From Nocardioides nematodiphilus (GTDB lineage: Bacteria > Actinomycetota > Actinomycetes > Propionibacteriales > Nocardioidaceae): 64,000 nt of DNA. A model generated the notes under the pieces. The model saw only the letters and a list, made by a program, of their open reading frames with translations. It did not search any database and was not told the DNA's origin. Position 1 is the first letter of the stretch. Every line of letters begins with the position of its first letter. Location: NCBI RefSeq assembly GCF_020216525.1, contig NZ_JAIWOY010000001.1:1-64000 (forward strand), read 5' to 3'. Shown here in pieces: positions 46,933 to 58,062 of the stretch. Position numbers and translations under genes: made by a program.

Positions 46933-48912
46933 ATGAGAGTCACCCGTCCCGCCGTCACGATCGCCGCGTGCGCGGCGCTCGTGACGACGATGGTCACCGG
47001 AGCGCCCGCGCACGCCGCGGATCCGCTCAGCCCTGCGACCAGCTTCAGCTTCACCGTCAACCAGGACGGCACCGTCGTGGCGCCGACCGACGGCGGTGCC
47101 ATCCCGAACATCGACTCCGTCAAGTCGACCCTCCGGGCGTACTACGGCACCGGCACCACCAAGGTGGACGACCCGGCGTACGTCTTCGCCACGGATGGAC
47201 TCGACGGTGACGACGTCTCCACCGTCCCGCAGAAGACGTACCTGCCGAACCTGGACACCTCCCCGTACGCCACGAACACCAAGGCGGTGGCCGACGCCAT
47301 CGACGCCGCACTCCCGGACGCGCCCGCGGCCAACACGGCGGTCGTGTTCGACGTCGACTCCACGCTGCTGAGCGACTACGGCAACGAGGAGGACATGAGC
47401 TTCAACTACTCACCCGCGGTCAACGCGATCTGGGTCAATCACGAGCTCTTCCCCGCAGTGGCGGGGATGCCGGCGCTGCTGCGGAAGCTCGCAGGCCAGG
47501 GCTACAAGATCTATGGCATCACCGGTCGGCCCGCGGCGCAGGAGACCCACACCCTCGGCAACCTCGTCAAGGCCGGCTACACCAGCGACGGCACCGCCAC
47601 CGGCACGCCGTTGTTCGACGGCGACACGCTCTTCACCAAGGACCTGGCCAACCAGCCGTGGGTCGACTGCACCGCCGACGGCAGTGCTGCGACCGCATGC
47701 TCGACGGTCGAGTACAAGGCGCTGACCCGCAAGCACATCCAGGACACCGACGGCGTCACGATCGCGATGAACGTCGGCGACCAGTGGAGCGATCTCGAGG
47801 GCGGCTACGCCGCGAAGTCCCAGAAGGTGCCCAACCCGAGCTACTTCCTGCCCTCGGCCGACATCACCGGCGCCCCGGCGGGCGACAGCGCCATGGTGCT
47901 GCCGAAGATGTACACGATGGCCCCGGACGGCTCCGGCGGCCCGACCGCGACCGACGGTGACGCGATCCCCAACGAGGGTGCCGTGGTCAGCCTGATCCGG
48001 GCGTACTACAACGCACCGTCCTCCGGCGCGAACAAGGGCATCGCCGACAAGACGACGTCGCCGTACATCACCCAGCTGACCGCCCTCGAGGCGAGCTGGA
48101 CCCCGAAGATCACCACCGCATGCCAGCAGGGCGTCGCCACGGCGGCCGCGACCCGGCTCGCCGGCTCCAAGGCGACGGCCGCGCTCACCACTGACACCCG
48201 CGCCGTCACCAAGGCGACGAAGGCGGTCGCCCGCGCCGTGCGCCAGCTCAAGCAGGCCAAGCGGCACCACACCGGTGCGTCGCACGTGGTGAGGCAGAAG
48301 AAGAAGGCTCTCGCCAAGGCCCGCCGCGCGCTCACCAAGGCCCGGGCGACCCTCGCCGCCGACCGCGCCGCGATCGCCGCCGCGAAGGTGGTCAAGGACC
48401 CGGCCGTGGTCTTCGACGCCGACGACACCACCCTGTGGACCTACGACATGGAGGACGGGGCGATGGGCTTCGCCTTCAACCCCGCGCTGCAGGACGTCTG
48501 GGTCCAGGGCAAGAAGTTCGCCGCCACGCCGGGCATGCCGGCGCTGGCCAAGGCCGTCGCCAAGGCGGGTTGCACGGTGATCGGCCTGACCGGTCGCAAC
48601 ACCGCCCAGGAGGACGCCACCATCGCGAACCTCACCGAGCAGGGGTACGTCGACGCGGCCGGCAAGCCGCTGTTCACCGCCGCGAACTACTACACGAAGT
48701 GGGTGAGCCCCGCGACGCCGCCGGCGTACATCACCTGCGCCGACCCGGCGAAGTGCACGACGATCGAGTACAAGTCCGGCACGCGGAAGTACCTGGAGTC
48801 GCAGAAGGGCCTCGACATCGTGGCCAACCTGGGCGACCAGTTCTCCGACCTCATCGGTGGCGCCGCTGACGCCACCTACAAGCTGCCGAACCCGACGTAC
48901 TACCTGCCCTAG
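46933..48912 (+). CDS. Secreted tandem-domain acid phosphatase
   Basis: A 659-residue secreted protein. The signal peptide ends at APAHA-AD (about residue 29). Two class B/HAD IIIB acid phosphatase domains follow: DVDST at 140-144 with GITGRPAAQET and NVGDQWSDLEGG, and DADDT at 495-499 with GLTGRNTAQED and NLGDQFSDLIGG. A Lys/Ala/Arg-rich helical linker spans about 395-487. Each half is preceded by a similar DG-AIPN...RAYY segment, so an internal duplication made the gene. It should release phosphate outside the cell. Confidence 0.88.
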   Translation: MRVTRPAVTIAACAALVTTMVTGAPAHAADPLSPATSFSFTVNQDGTVVAPTDGGAIPNIDSVKSTLRAYYGTGTTKVDDPAYVFATDGLDGDDVSTVPQKTYLPNLDTSPYATNTKAVADAIDAALPDAPAANTAVVFDVDSTLLSDYGNEEDMSFNYSPAVNAIWVNHELFPAVAGMPALLRKLAGQGYKIYGITGRPAAQETHTLGNLVKAGYTSDGTATGTPLFDGDTLFTKDLANQPWVDCTADGSAATACSTVEYKALTRKHIQDTDGVTIAMNVGDQWSDLEGGYAAKSQKVPNPSYFLPSADITGAPAGDSAMVLPKMYTMAPDGSGGPTATDGDAIPNEGAVVSLIRAYYNAPSSGANKGIADKTTSPYITQLTALEASWTPKITTACQQGVATAAATRLAGSKATAALTTDTRAVTKATKAVARAVRQLKQAKRHHTGASHVVRQKKKALAKARRALTKARATLAADRAAIAAAKVVKDPAVVFDADDTTLWTYDMEDGAMGFAFNPALQDVWVQGKKFAATPGMPALAKAVAKAGCTVIGLTGRNTAQEDATIANLTEQGYVDAAGKPLFTAANYYTKWVSPATPPAYITCADPAKCTTIEYKSGTRKYLESQKGLDIVANLGDQFSDLIGGAADATYKLPNPTYYLP

Positions 48913-49352
48913 AGCTCCATCTGCAGGATGATCGCGGTGGTCCCGTCACGGTAGTAGCGGGGCCGCCGGTCGATCTCGACGAAGCCGGCGCGCTCGTAGA
49001 ACGCGAGCGCGCCGGTGTTCGTCTCGCGCACCTCCAGCAGGAGCCGCTCGGCGCCCTGGCGGGTCGCCTCGTCCCGTACGGCCGCGAGCAGCTCGCCGGC
49101 CACTCCCCTGCGTCGCAGCGCCGGGGTGACCGAGATCCGCTGCAGCTCGGCGATCTCGAAGACGATCGAGGTGATCGCGTGCCCCACGATCACACCGTCA
49201 TCATCGACCGCGACGTGCAGGACCGTGCCGTGCAGCAGGCCCTCGACGCCCTCGCGCAGGTAGCCGGCCGGCCAGGAGTCCGCTGGGAACGACTCGGCCT
49301 CGAGATCGGCGATCGCCTCGACGTCGGCCGTCTCGGCGAGCCGGATCCTCAT
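48909..49352 (-). CDS. rimI: Ribosomal protein S18 N-acetyltransferase RimI
   Basis: A 147-residue GNAT with the acetyl-CoA loop ISVTPALRRRGVAGELL and the NTGALAFYERAGF segment of RimI. It acetylates the N-terminus of S18, or may have broader protein targets. Location after tsaB is the conserved actinobacterial order. Its stop forms a shared CTAG with the acid phosphatase stop. Confidence 0.88.
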   Translation of the reverse strand: MRIRLAETADVEAIADLEAESFPADSWPAGYLREGVEGLLHGTVLHVAVDDDGVIVGHAITSIVFEIAELQRISVTPALRRRGVAGELLAAVRDEATRQGAERLLLEVRETNTGALAFYERAGFVEIDRRPRYYRDGTTAIILQMEL

Positions 49353-49362
49353 CGCTGGGCCC

Positions 49363-49992
49363 TCACCTCTGGGCGGCCGCGACCGCGTCCGGGCGGCGCA
49401 GGTACAGCGGCTCGGGATCGATCAGCTCGACGAGCTCCTCGCTGACCGCGACGGCCATCCAGGCGGCGCTCGGCCGGGTGGGACCGAAGGCGTTCGGGAA
49501 GGCGCCGGGATAGAGCAGCGCGCCCTCGCCGGCCGTCGGCTGGTCGGTGGCGGCGTCGGCCGGGCGGATCACCTGCGGCCCGTCGAGACGGCGCCCCAGC
49601 TCGTCGTACGTCGCGAGGTAGACCTCCTTGCGGCGCGCGTCGGTGGCGACCGTGAACGGCCCCGCCACGCCGGAGGCGACCGCTTGGGCCGCGATCACGT
49701 CGAGCGAGCAGACGGCGTACACGGGGATGTCGAGGACGAAGCCGAGCGTGCGGGCGGTGACCAGCCCGACCCGCAGGCCGGTGAAGGGCCCCGGACCGGT
49801 GCCGACCGCGATCGCGGTGAGGTCCTGGCGGACCGCCCCGGCCTGCGTGAGCGCCTCGGCGATCAGCGGCGCGAGCTGCTCGCCGTGCTTCATCGCCCGG
49901 TCGGAGGTCAGCTCGACGATCACCTCCTCACCGTCGTGGAGGGCCACGCTGACCTGGGGGGTCGCGGTGTCGAAGGCCAGCAGCAGGGTCAT
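49363..49992 (-). CDS. tsaB: t6A synthesis protein TsaB
   Basis: A 209-residue ASKHA-fold partner of TsaD: LLAFDTATPQVSVAL at the start, HGEQLAPLI, and the family signature GTGPGPFTGLRVGLVTA. ATG overlaps the tsaE stop by 4 nt; rimI follows 10 nt later. Confidence 0.94.
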   Translation of the reverse strand: MTLLLAFDTATPQVSVALHDGEEVIVELTSDRAMKHGEQLAPLIAEALTQAGAVRQDLTAIAVGTGPGPFTGLRVGLVTARTLGFVLDIPVYAVCSLDVIAAQAVASGVAGPFTVATDARRKEVYLATYDELGRRLDGPQVIRPADAATDQPTAGEGALLYPGAFPNAFGPTRPSAAWMAVAVSEELVELIDPEPLYLRRPDAVAAAQR

Positions 49993-50942
49993 GAGCGCTC
50001 TCCGGTGAAGTCGTCGAAGTGCAGGTCGTGCCAGCGCGGGCCGACGGGGGTGATCTCCACGCGACGCGGATCCTCGTCGCCCTCGAGCTCGTCGATGGTC
50101 AGGGCGCGCACGATCCGGATCTCCAGGCGGGACTCGGCCAGTCCCTCGGCCAGGCCGGCGCCCCACTCGACGACCGTCACCGCGTCGTCGAGGTCGGTGT
50201 CGAGGTCGAGGTCGTCGAGCTCGGCCATCCCGCCCAGGCGGTAGGCATCGACGTGCACCAGATCGGGTCCGCCGATCTCGGAGGGATGGACGCGGGCGAT
50301 GACGAAGGTCGGCGACGTGACCGCGCCACGCACGCCCAGCCCCTCGCCGAGGCCCTGGGTGAAGGTGGTCTTGCCGGCGCCGAGCTCGCCGCTGAGGACC
50401 AGCAGGTCGCCCGCCCGGAGCTGCTTGGCCAGAGTACGGCCGAGGTCGCGCATCTCCTCGGCGTCGCTGACCTCCTCGACGTGCGTGCGCAGCGGGCGGC
50501 GCAGCTCGACGTACGGGGTGCGATGCGCGATCTCGCGGAAGCCGGCGCGCTGCCAGAAGCGGACGGTGCGCGGCAGCTCCTCGCGGGCGACGACGGTGAG
50601 GTCGTCGAAGCCGTCCGAGGCCGTGACAGCGGTGTTGATCATGACGTGGGCGATGCCGTGGTGCTGCCGGTCGGGCAGGACGGCGAAGCGGCGCAGGAAG
50701 ACGGTGCGGCCGACCGGGTCGAAGATCAGGGTGCCGGCCGGCTCGCCGTCGACCTCCGCGATGAGGCCGCCGTGCGAGGCGAGCTGGATCGCGATCGACT
50801 CGACCGTCTCGTGCAGCGCGTCCGCGGGTGGATCCAGCGGCGGGCGCTCGCCGAACGCGGCGAGCACGATCCGCAGCACGTCGGCAGCGGCCTCGGGGCC
50901 GACCCGGCGTACGGTCACCTCGACATCGGGCTGGTGGCTCAC
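49989..50942 (-). CDS. tsaE: GNAT-TsaE fusion protein
   Basis: A 317-residue two-domain protein. Residues 7-150 are a GNAT-like domain (FLRRFAVLPDRQHHGIAHVMI and RFWQRAGF). Residues 158-317 are TsaE, the P-loop ATPase that turns over the TsaB-TsaD complex, with Walker A GELGAGKTT at 185-193, TSPTFVIARV and VEWGAGL. TsaE alone is usually about 150 residues. GTG start overlaps the hydrolase stop by 4 nt. The GNAT half is separate from RimI. Confidence 0.88.
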   Translation of the reverse strand: MSHQPDVEVTVRRVGPEAAADVLRIVLAAFGERPPLDPPADALHETVESIAIQLASHGGLIAEVDGEPAGTLIFDPVGRTVFLRRFAVLPDRQHHGIAHVMINTAVTASDGFDDLTVVAREELPRTVRFWQRAGFREIAHRTPYVELRRPLRTHVEEVSDAEEMRDLGRTLAKQLRAGDLLVLSGELGAGKTTFTQGLGEGLGVRGAVTSPTFVIARVHPSEIGGPDLVHVDAYRLGGMAELDDLDLDTDLDDAVTVVEWGAGLAEGLAESRLEIRIVRALTIDELEGDEDPRRVEITPVGPRWHDLHFDDFTGERS

Positions 50943-51988
50943 GCCTGCTCCGCCCGGGCGAGGAGCTGGTCGAGCGCGGCGTTCACCTGGCCGTGGCGCT
51001 CCATGATCACCATGTGGCCGGCGTTGGGGCACTCGACCAGCGTGGAGCCGGGGATGCGACTCTGCAGCTTGCGACTGTGCCCGATCGCGGTGAGCTTGTC
51101 GCTGGTGCCGCAGATGATCGTCGTCGGGATCGCGCCGAGGATGCCGACGTACTCGAACTTGTCCATGTCGCGGAATCCCGGGAAGAACTGCGCGACCACC
51201 TGGAACGGCGTCATCGCGATCATGTCGTTGACGAACGCGACGTAGCCCTCGGGTACCTCGTCGCCGAAGGCGAAGGTGTCGGTGACCACGCTGGCGAGGT
51301 TGGCGCCGACGCGTCGGACGCCGTCCACCGCCTTGTGGCCGCGGGCCAGCGTCTTGACCGCGCCGTCGGTGAGCCCGGCACCGACCTTCGCCGGGATCAT
51401 CGGCAGCAGCACGCGGGCCGGGTCGAGCCCGCCGGCCGTGGTCGAGATCAGCGCGGCGCCGACGATCCGGCCGCCCTGACTGAGCGGCTTGAAGAGATCC
51501 GGGTGTTGCTCGGCGAGCGCGACGATCGTCATGCCGCCCATCGAGTGACCGACCAGCACGACCGGCCCCTCCGGGACGAACGCGTCGATCACCTGCTTGA
51601 GGTCTCGCCCGACCTGGTCGATGGTGGCGTTCTCGCTCGACGAGCGGCCACTGCGGCCGTGCGAGCGCTGGTCGTAGTAGACGCTGCGGACGAGGCCGCG
51701 GTAGGCGGCGCGCTGGAAGTGCCAGCAGTCCAGGTTGAGCGTGTAGCCGTGCACGAAGACCAAGGTGAGGTCCGACTCGGCCTCGTCGATCTCGACGTGC
51801 AGGTCGACCCCGTCATCGGTGACGAGGTGGCGCGGCGGGGTGTTCAGGGAGCCGAAGATCGTCTTCTTCGCGGCCCCGCGCCGGGCGACGAGAGCGCGCC
51901 GGCGACGGGACACGTCGAGCACGCCCCCCACGGCGGCCGCGCCCGCGGCTCCGGCCGCGATGGCAGCGATCCTCTTGGTCATGCTCAT
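50939..51988 (-). CDS. Alpha/beta hydrolase
   Basis: A 349-residue hydrolase. An N-terminal hydrophobic stretch (about 5-25, AAIAAGAAGAAAVGG) may anchor it to the membrane. The nucleophile elbow is GHSMGG, the oxyanion segment VHGYTLN, and the catalytic His lies in AGHMVIME. It sits in the alr-tsaE interval as in mycobacteria, where a similar hydrolase lies between these genes. The substrate is unknown (lipid or ester). Confidence 0.87.
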   Translation of the reverse strand: MSMTKRIAAIAAGAAGAAAVGGVLDVSRRRRALVARRGAAKKTIFGSLNTPPRHLVTDDGVDLHVEIDEAESDLTLVFVHGYTLNLDCWHFQRAAYRGLVRSVYYDQRSHGRSGRSSSENATIDQVGRDLKQVIDAFVPEGPVVLVGHSMGGMTIVALAEQHPDLFKPLSQGGRIVGAALISTTAGGLDPARVLLPMIPAKVGAGLTDGAVKTLARGHKAVDGVRRVGANLASVVTDTFAFGDEVPEGYVAFVNDMIAMTPFQVVAQFFPGFRDMDKFEYVGILGAIPTTIICGTSDKLTAIGHSRKLQSRIPGSTLVECPNAGHMVIMERHGQVNAALDQLLARAEQA

Positions 51989-52082
51989 CGACGTACTCCC
52001 CACATCGAGTGGCACAGCGCTCCGTGCGCCGATGAGGCGGCACACCATGCACTGTCGTGGACTTCTCGCTCGCTGCGCTCGC

Positions 52083-53216
52083 TCATCGCTCAGTCTCCCT
52101 CTGGCTGTCGATGTGGCGCCGGCTGAGCCGGCCCCCGAGTCGGGTCACGATCTCGTAGCTGATCGTGCCCGTCGCCTGCGCCCACTCCTCCGCGGTGGGC
52201 TCGCCGCGCGTGCCCGGCCCCCACAGCAGAACCTCGCTGCCGGGAGCCGGCGTGTCGCCGCCGAGATCGACCACGAACTGGTCCATGCAGATCGTGCCCC
52301 TGATCGGCCGGCGGCTGCCCTCGATGAGCACCTCCGCGCCGGGCGAGGCGCGGCGCGCGACGCCCTCGGCGTACCCGATCGGGACCAGCCCCAGGGTGGT
52401 CGGCTCGGCGGCCGTCCACCGTCGGCCGTACGAGACCGCGGCTCCCGCCTCGACGTGCTTGACCAGCGCGAGCTCGGCACGCACGGTCATCGCCGGGATC
52501 AGCTCGACCTGGTGCAGGCCGGGCGCTGGGTCGAGGCCGTACGACGCGATGCCGCACCGGACCAGGTCGTAGCGGCTGCTCGGGCGCAGGATCGCGGCGG
52601 CCGAGTTCGCCAGGTGGCGCACCTCCGGCTCGAGCCCGCCGTCGGCGGCGATCGCGAGGGCCTCCTCGAAGACCTTCTCCTGCTCGTCGTTGGCCGGGTC
52701 GTCGGGGACCTCGCTGCTGGCGAAGTGGGACCAGATGCCGGTGATCCGCCAGGTGCCGGCCTGCTCGCCGGCGCGGGCGCGGGCCACGACGTCGGGCCAC
52801 TCGGCGAGGGTGGCGCCGCCGCGCGAAAGACCGGTGTCGACCTTGAGCTGCACCCGGTACGGAGCCCCGCCGGCGCGGGCGGCGGCCTCGGCGATCCGGT
52901 CGAGCTCGGCGACGGTGTAGGCGGTGACGTCGATGTCGGCGGCGAGCACCGGCGCCAGATCGTCGGCGGGGACGGTGAGCCAGCACAGCATGCGGCCGGT
53001 GTCGCCCGTGGCGCGCAGCGCGAGCGCCTCGTCGAGGGTCGCGACGCCGAGCCAGTCGGCTCCGGCCTCGCGAGCGGCGCGGGCCGACTCGAGCATGCCG
53101 TGGCCGTACCCGTCAGCCTTGACGACCGTCATCATCGCGACCCCGGCCATCGCCTTGAGGGTGGCGACGTTGCGGCGGATCGCGGCGAGGTCGACGACGA
53201 TCTCGGCCCGGGTCAT
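52083..53216 (-). CDS. alr: Alanine racemase
   Basis: A 377-residue PLP enzyme of fold type III that makes D-alanine for peptidoglycan. The PLP lysine is K33 in VVKADGYGHG. The catalytic Tyr lies in AVSYGRRW near the C-terminal domain. Length is normal. Stop lies within a GCTCGCTGCGCTCGCTC-like repeat at 52063-52090. Confidence 0.95.
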   Translation of the reverse strand: MTRAEIVVDLAAIRRNVATLKAMAGVAMMTVVKADGYGHGMLESARAAREAGADWLGVATLDEALALRATGDTGRMLCWLTVPADDLAPVLAADIDVTAYTVAELDRIAEAAARAGGAPYRVQLKVDTGLSRGGATLAEWPDVVARARAGEQAGTWRITGIWSHFASSEVPDDPANDEQEKVFEEALAIAADGGLEPEVRHLANSAAAILRPSSRYDLVRCGIASYGLDPAPGLHQVELIPAMTVRAELALVKHVEAGAAVSYGRRWTAAEPTTLGLVPIGYAEGVARRASPGAEVLIEGSRRPIRGTICMDQFVVDLGGDTPAPGSEVLLWGPGTRGEPTAEEWAQATGTISYEIVTRLGGRLSRRHIDSQRETER

Positions 53217-53228
53217 GGGGTCAGTCTT

Positions 53229-54632
53229 TCATCCCCGGGTCAGGCCGCGGATCACCGAGGGGAGGTGACGGGCGACATCCCCGGCGACGATCGGGCCGCC
53301 GTCGCCGGCCAGAGTGGCCGCCGCGCCGTGTAGCCAGGCGCCGGCGCCGGCCGCGTCGAACGGGTCGAGGCCGGCCGCGAGCAGCGCCCCGATCAGCCCG
53401 GCGAGGACGTCGCCGGCACCGGCGGTGGCGAGGTAGGGCGTGCCGGTGGTGTTGATCCGCGCGCGGCCCTCCGGCGTGGCGACGACGGTACGGCGGCCCT
53501 TGAGCAGGACGACGACGCCGTACGTCGCGGCCGCGTGCCGGGCGAAGTGCAGCGGCCGGGCCTCGATCTCCTTGCGGTCCGCCTGGAGCATCGCCGCGAG
53601 CTCGCCCGCGTGCGGCGTGAGCACGTGGCCCTTCCCGGCGAGCGTGGCCCGCACGTCGGCCTTGTCGAGATGCGCGAGCGCGTCGGCGTCGATCACGACC
53701 GGCACCTCGTCGGCGAGGGCGTCGCGCAGGTGCTGCTCGGCGTCGGTGTCGGTGCCGGAGCCCACGACCCAGGCCTGCACCCGCCCGGCGCCGACCACCT
53801 CGGGGTGCTGCTGCTTCACCGGGTCCCCGGCGGAGCCGACGTAGCGGACCATCCCGGCCAGGCCGGTGGCGGCACCGCTGATCGCCAGCAGGGCTGCGCC
53901 CGGGTAACGGTCGCTGCCGGCGCGGACACCGACGACGCCGCGTGTGTACTTCTGGGCGTGTGCCTGCGGCCGTGGCACCAGTCGGGCGACGTCGGCGGCC
54001 TGCAGGCTCTCGACCGGTGCCGGCGGCAGCTCGAGCCCGAGGTCGACGAGCTCGACCACGCCGCAGTCAGCGGCGGAGGGGTCGGCCAGGTGGGCGATCT
54101 TGTGGGTGCCGAAGGTGACCGTCAGGTCGGCCTGCAGCGCCATGCCGTGGCGCTCGCCGGTGTCGCAGTCCATCCCGCTGGGGATGTCGACGGCCACGAA
54201 CGGGATCGAGCGGTGGATGGGGATGACGGCCTCAGCCACCTCCGGCGGCAGACCGGGGCGCCCGCCGATGCCGAGCACGCCGTCGACGACCACGTCGACA
54301 CTCGCCGCGGACAGCGGGCGAGGCTGGCGCACCCGCCCACCGGCGCTCCGGAGGGCGGCGAGTCCGCGCTCGTGGGCCCGGCCGAGCAGGATCCACGCCT
54401 CGACGTACGCGCCGCGACGGGCCAGGTGCGCGCCCGCGTAGAGCGCGTCCCCGCCGTTGTCGCCCGGCCCGACGAGCAGCACGACCCGGCGCCCGTAGAC
54501 ACCGCCGAGCAGCTCCTCGATCGCGTACGCCAGGCCGGTCGCGGCCCGCAGAATCAGCGCGCCCTCCGGCAGCGTCGCCAACAGCGCCGCCTCGGCGGCT
54601 CGGACCTGCTCGACGGTGTGCGCTGACCTCAC
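53229..54632 (-). CDS. nnrD: NAD(P)H-hydrate epimerase/dehydratase
   Basis: A 467-residue bifunctional repair enzyme. The N-terminal YjeF_N epimerase domain (about 5-210) has LVGPGDNGGDALYAG, and the C-terminal ADP-dependent dehydratase (about 220-467) has the ribokinase-like TAGAGDVLAGLIGALLA. It restores NADH and NADPH from their hydrates. GTG start. It is in the alr-acpS interval conserved in actinobacteria. Confidence 0.95.
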   Translation of the reverse strand: MRSAHTVEQVRAAEAALLATLPEGALILRAATGLAYAIEELLGGVYGRRVVLLVGPGDNGGDALYAGAHLARRGAYVEAWILLGRAHERGLAALRSAGGRVRQPRPLSAASVDVVVDGVLGIGGRPGLPPEVAEAVIPIHRSIPFVAVDIPSGMDCDTGERHGMALQADLTVTFGTHKIAHLADPSAADCGVVELVDLGLELPPAPVESLQAADVARLVPRPQAHAQKYTRGVVGVRAGSDRYPGAALLAISGAATGLAGMVRYVGSAGDPVKQQHPEVVGAGRVQAWVVGSGTDTDAEQHLRDALADEVPVVIDADALAHLDKADVRATLAGKGHVLTPHAGELAAMLQADRKEIEARPLHFARHAAATYGVVVLLKGRRTVVATPEGRARINTTGTPYLATAGAGDVLAGLIGALLAAGLDPFDAAGAGAWLHGAAATLAGDGGPIVAGDVARHLPSVIRGLTRG

Positions 54633-54672
54633 GGGCCCAGCGTGTCAGACGCGTGCTCGATCATCGAGGCGG

Positions 54673-55026
54673 TCAGCCTTCGAGCAGCACGTACGCCGTC
54701 GCCAACCCGCCGTCGTGCGACAGCGAGACGTGGACCGAGGTGACGCCCTTCGCCTCGGCGGCGGCGGCCACCGAGGCCCGCAGCACGAAGGTCGGCTGAC
54801 CCGACGCGAGCGAGACGACCTCGGCGTCGTGCCAGGCCAGCCCGGCAGGAGCACCCAGGGCCTTGGCGAGCGCCTCCTTGGCGGCGAAGCGCGCGGCGAG
54901 CGAGGCGGCCGGACGACCGACCTCGTCGCCGACGAAGAGTCGCTCGGCCAGGCCGGGCGTGCGTGCCAGCGACTCCTGGAAGCGGGCGATGTCGCAGACG
55001 TCGATGCCGACGCCGACGGTGCTCAC
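54673..55026 (-). CDS. acpS: Holo-[acyl-carrier-protein] synthase
   Basis: A 117-residue AcpS that loads 4'-phosphopantetheine from CoA on acyl carrier protein. [12 protein letters not shown] and [12 protein letters not shown] hold the Mg-binding Asp and Glu. GTG start. It lies 55 nt after glmS. Confidence 0.95.
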   Translation of the reverse strand: MSTVGVGIDVCDIARFQESLARTPGLAERLFVGDEVGRPAASLAARFAAKEALAKALGAPAGLAWHDAEVVSLASGQPTFVLRASVAAAAEAKGVTSVHVSLSHDGGLATAYVLLEG

Positions 55027-55081
55027 GGCCGGCTCGACCGCGCGCGAGGGCCGACTCGGCGGTGCCTGGAGGCCACCTCGA

Positions 55082-56926
<1,845 letters not shown>

Positions 56927-56992
56927 GGCCGCGGAGTCTACCGGCGTGGACCGCTGCACACCTCCGCGGCGCGGGCTGCCAGAATCGACGCC

Positions 56993-57976
56993 ATGTCGAG
57001 CTCTGGGCACTCGGGCGCCACGTCGCATGGCGGGGCCCAGGAGGCGTCGCCCTATCTGGAGCTGGACCGCGAGACCTGGGCGGCACTCGCCAAGGAGACG
57101 CGCAACCCGCTCACCGCCGAGGAGATCGCGAGGCTGCAGGGCCTCGGTGACTCGATCGACCTGCGCGAGGTCGAGCAGGTCTACCTCCCCCTGTCGCGGC
57201 TGCTGAGCCTGCGCGTGGAGGCGGCCGGCCGGCTGCACCGCGAGCAGGAGCACTTCCTCGGGCGCGACATCCCCGCCCGTACGCCCTTCGTGATCGGGCT
57301 GGCCGGATCCGTGGCGGTCGGCAAGTCCACCACCGCGCGCGTGCTGCAGCAGATGCTCGCGCACTGGCCCGAGCACCCCAACGTCGCGCTGGTGACCACC
57401 GACGGGTTCCTCTACCCCAACGCCGAGCTCGAGCGCCGTGGGCTGATGCAGCGCAAGGGCTTCCCCGAGTCGTACGACCGGCGCGCACTGCTCAAGTTCG
57501 TCGTCGACATCAAGTCCGGCAAGGAGGAGGTCGAGGCCCCGATCTACTCCCACCTCGTCTACGACGTGCTCCCCGACGAGAAGGTGACGATCAAGCGACC
57601 CGACATCGTGATCGTCGAGGGGCTCAACGTCCTCCAGCCCGCACGGGCTCGCGAGGACGGCCGTACGGGCCTGGGTCTCTCGGACTTTTTCGACTTCTCC
57701 GTCTACGTCGACGCCGGCACCACCTGCATCCAGGAGTGGTACGTCGAGCGCTTCCTGCGACTGCGCGAGACGGCGTTCCGCAACCCGTCGTCGTACTTCG
57801 CGAAGTACGCCTCCCTCACCCACGAGGAGGCGATCGCGGAGGGCAACCGGATCTGGGAGACCATCAACGGCCCCAACCTGATCGAGAACGTCCTGCCCAC
57901 CCGCTCGCGCGCGACCCTGGTGCTGCGCAAGGACCGCGACCACTCGGTGCGCTACGTGCGGCTTCGCAAGCTCTGA
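56993..57976 (+). CDS. coaA: Pantothenate kinase (type I)
   Basis: A 327-residue kinase that phosphorylates pantothenate, the controlled step in CoA synthesis. Walker A is [13 protein letters not shown], with [16 protein letters not shown] and the C-terminal RADLVL-like [14 protein letters not shown]. The first 20 residues are a Ser/Gly/His-rich extension. It shares a 66-nt divergent promoter region with glmS. Confidence 0.96.
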   Translation: MSSSGHSGATSHGGAQEASPYLELDRETWAALAKETRNPLTAEEIARLQGLGDSIDLREVEQVYLPLSRLLSLRVEAAGRLHREQEHFLGRDIPARTPFVIGLAGSVAVGKSTTARVLQQMLAHWPEHPNVALVTTDGFLYPNAELERRGLMQRKGFPESYDRRALLKFVVDIKSGKEEVEAPIYSHLVYDVLPDEKVTIKRPDIVIVEGLNVLQPARAREDGRTGLGLSDFFDFSVYVDAGTTCIQEWYVERFLRLRETAFRNPSSYFAKYASLTHEEAIAEGNRIWETINGPNLIENVLPTRSRATLVLRKDRDHSVRYVRLRKL

Positions 57977-57997
57977 TCCCGGGCAGCGCTGCGCGCG

Positions 57998-58018
57998 CCC
58001 GGCGGACGGGACGCCGGG
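57998..58018. terminator. Weak hairpin between coaA and glmM
   Basis: CCCGGCG-N7-CGCCGGG lies between two convergent genes. Confidence 0.45.
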
Positions 58019-58062
58019 TCGCGAGGAGCCGCACACCGGTGCTCGCCCGGCCGGGTGGGTCC

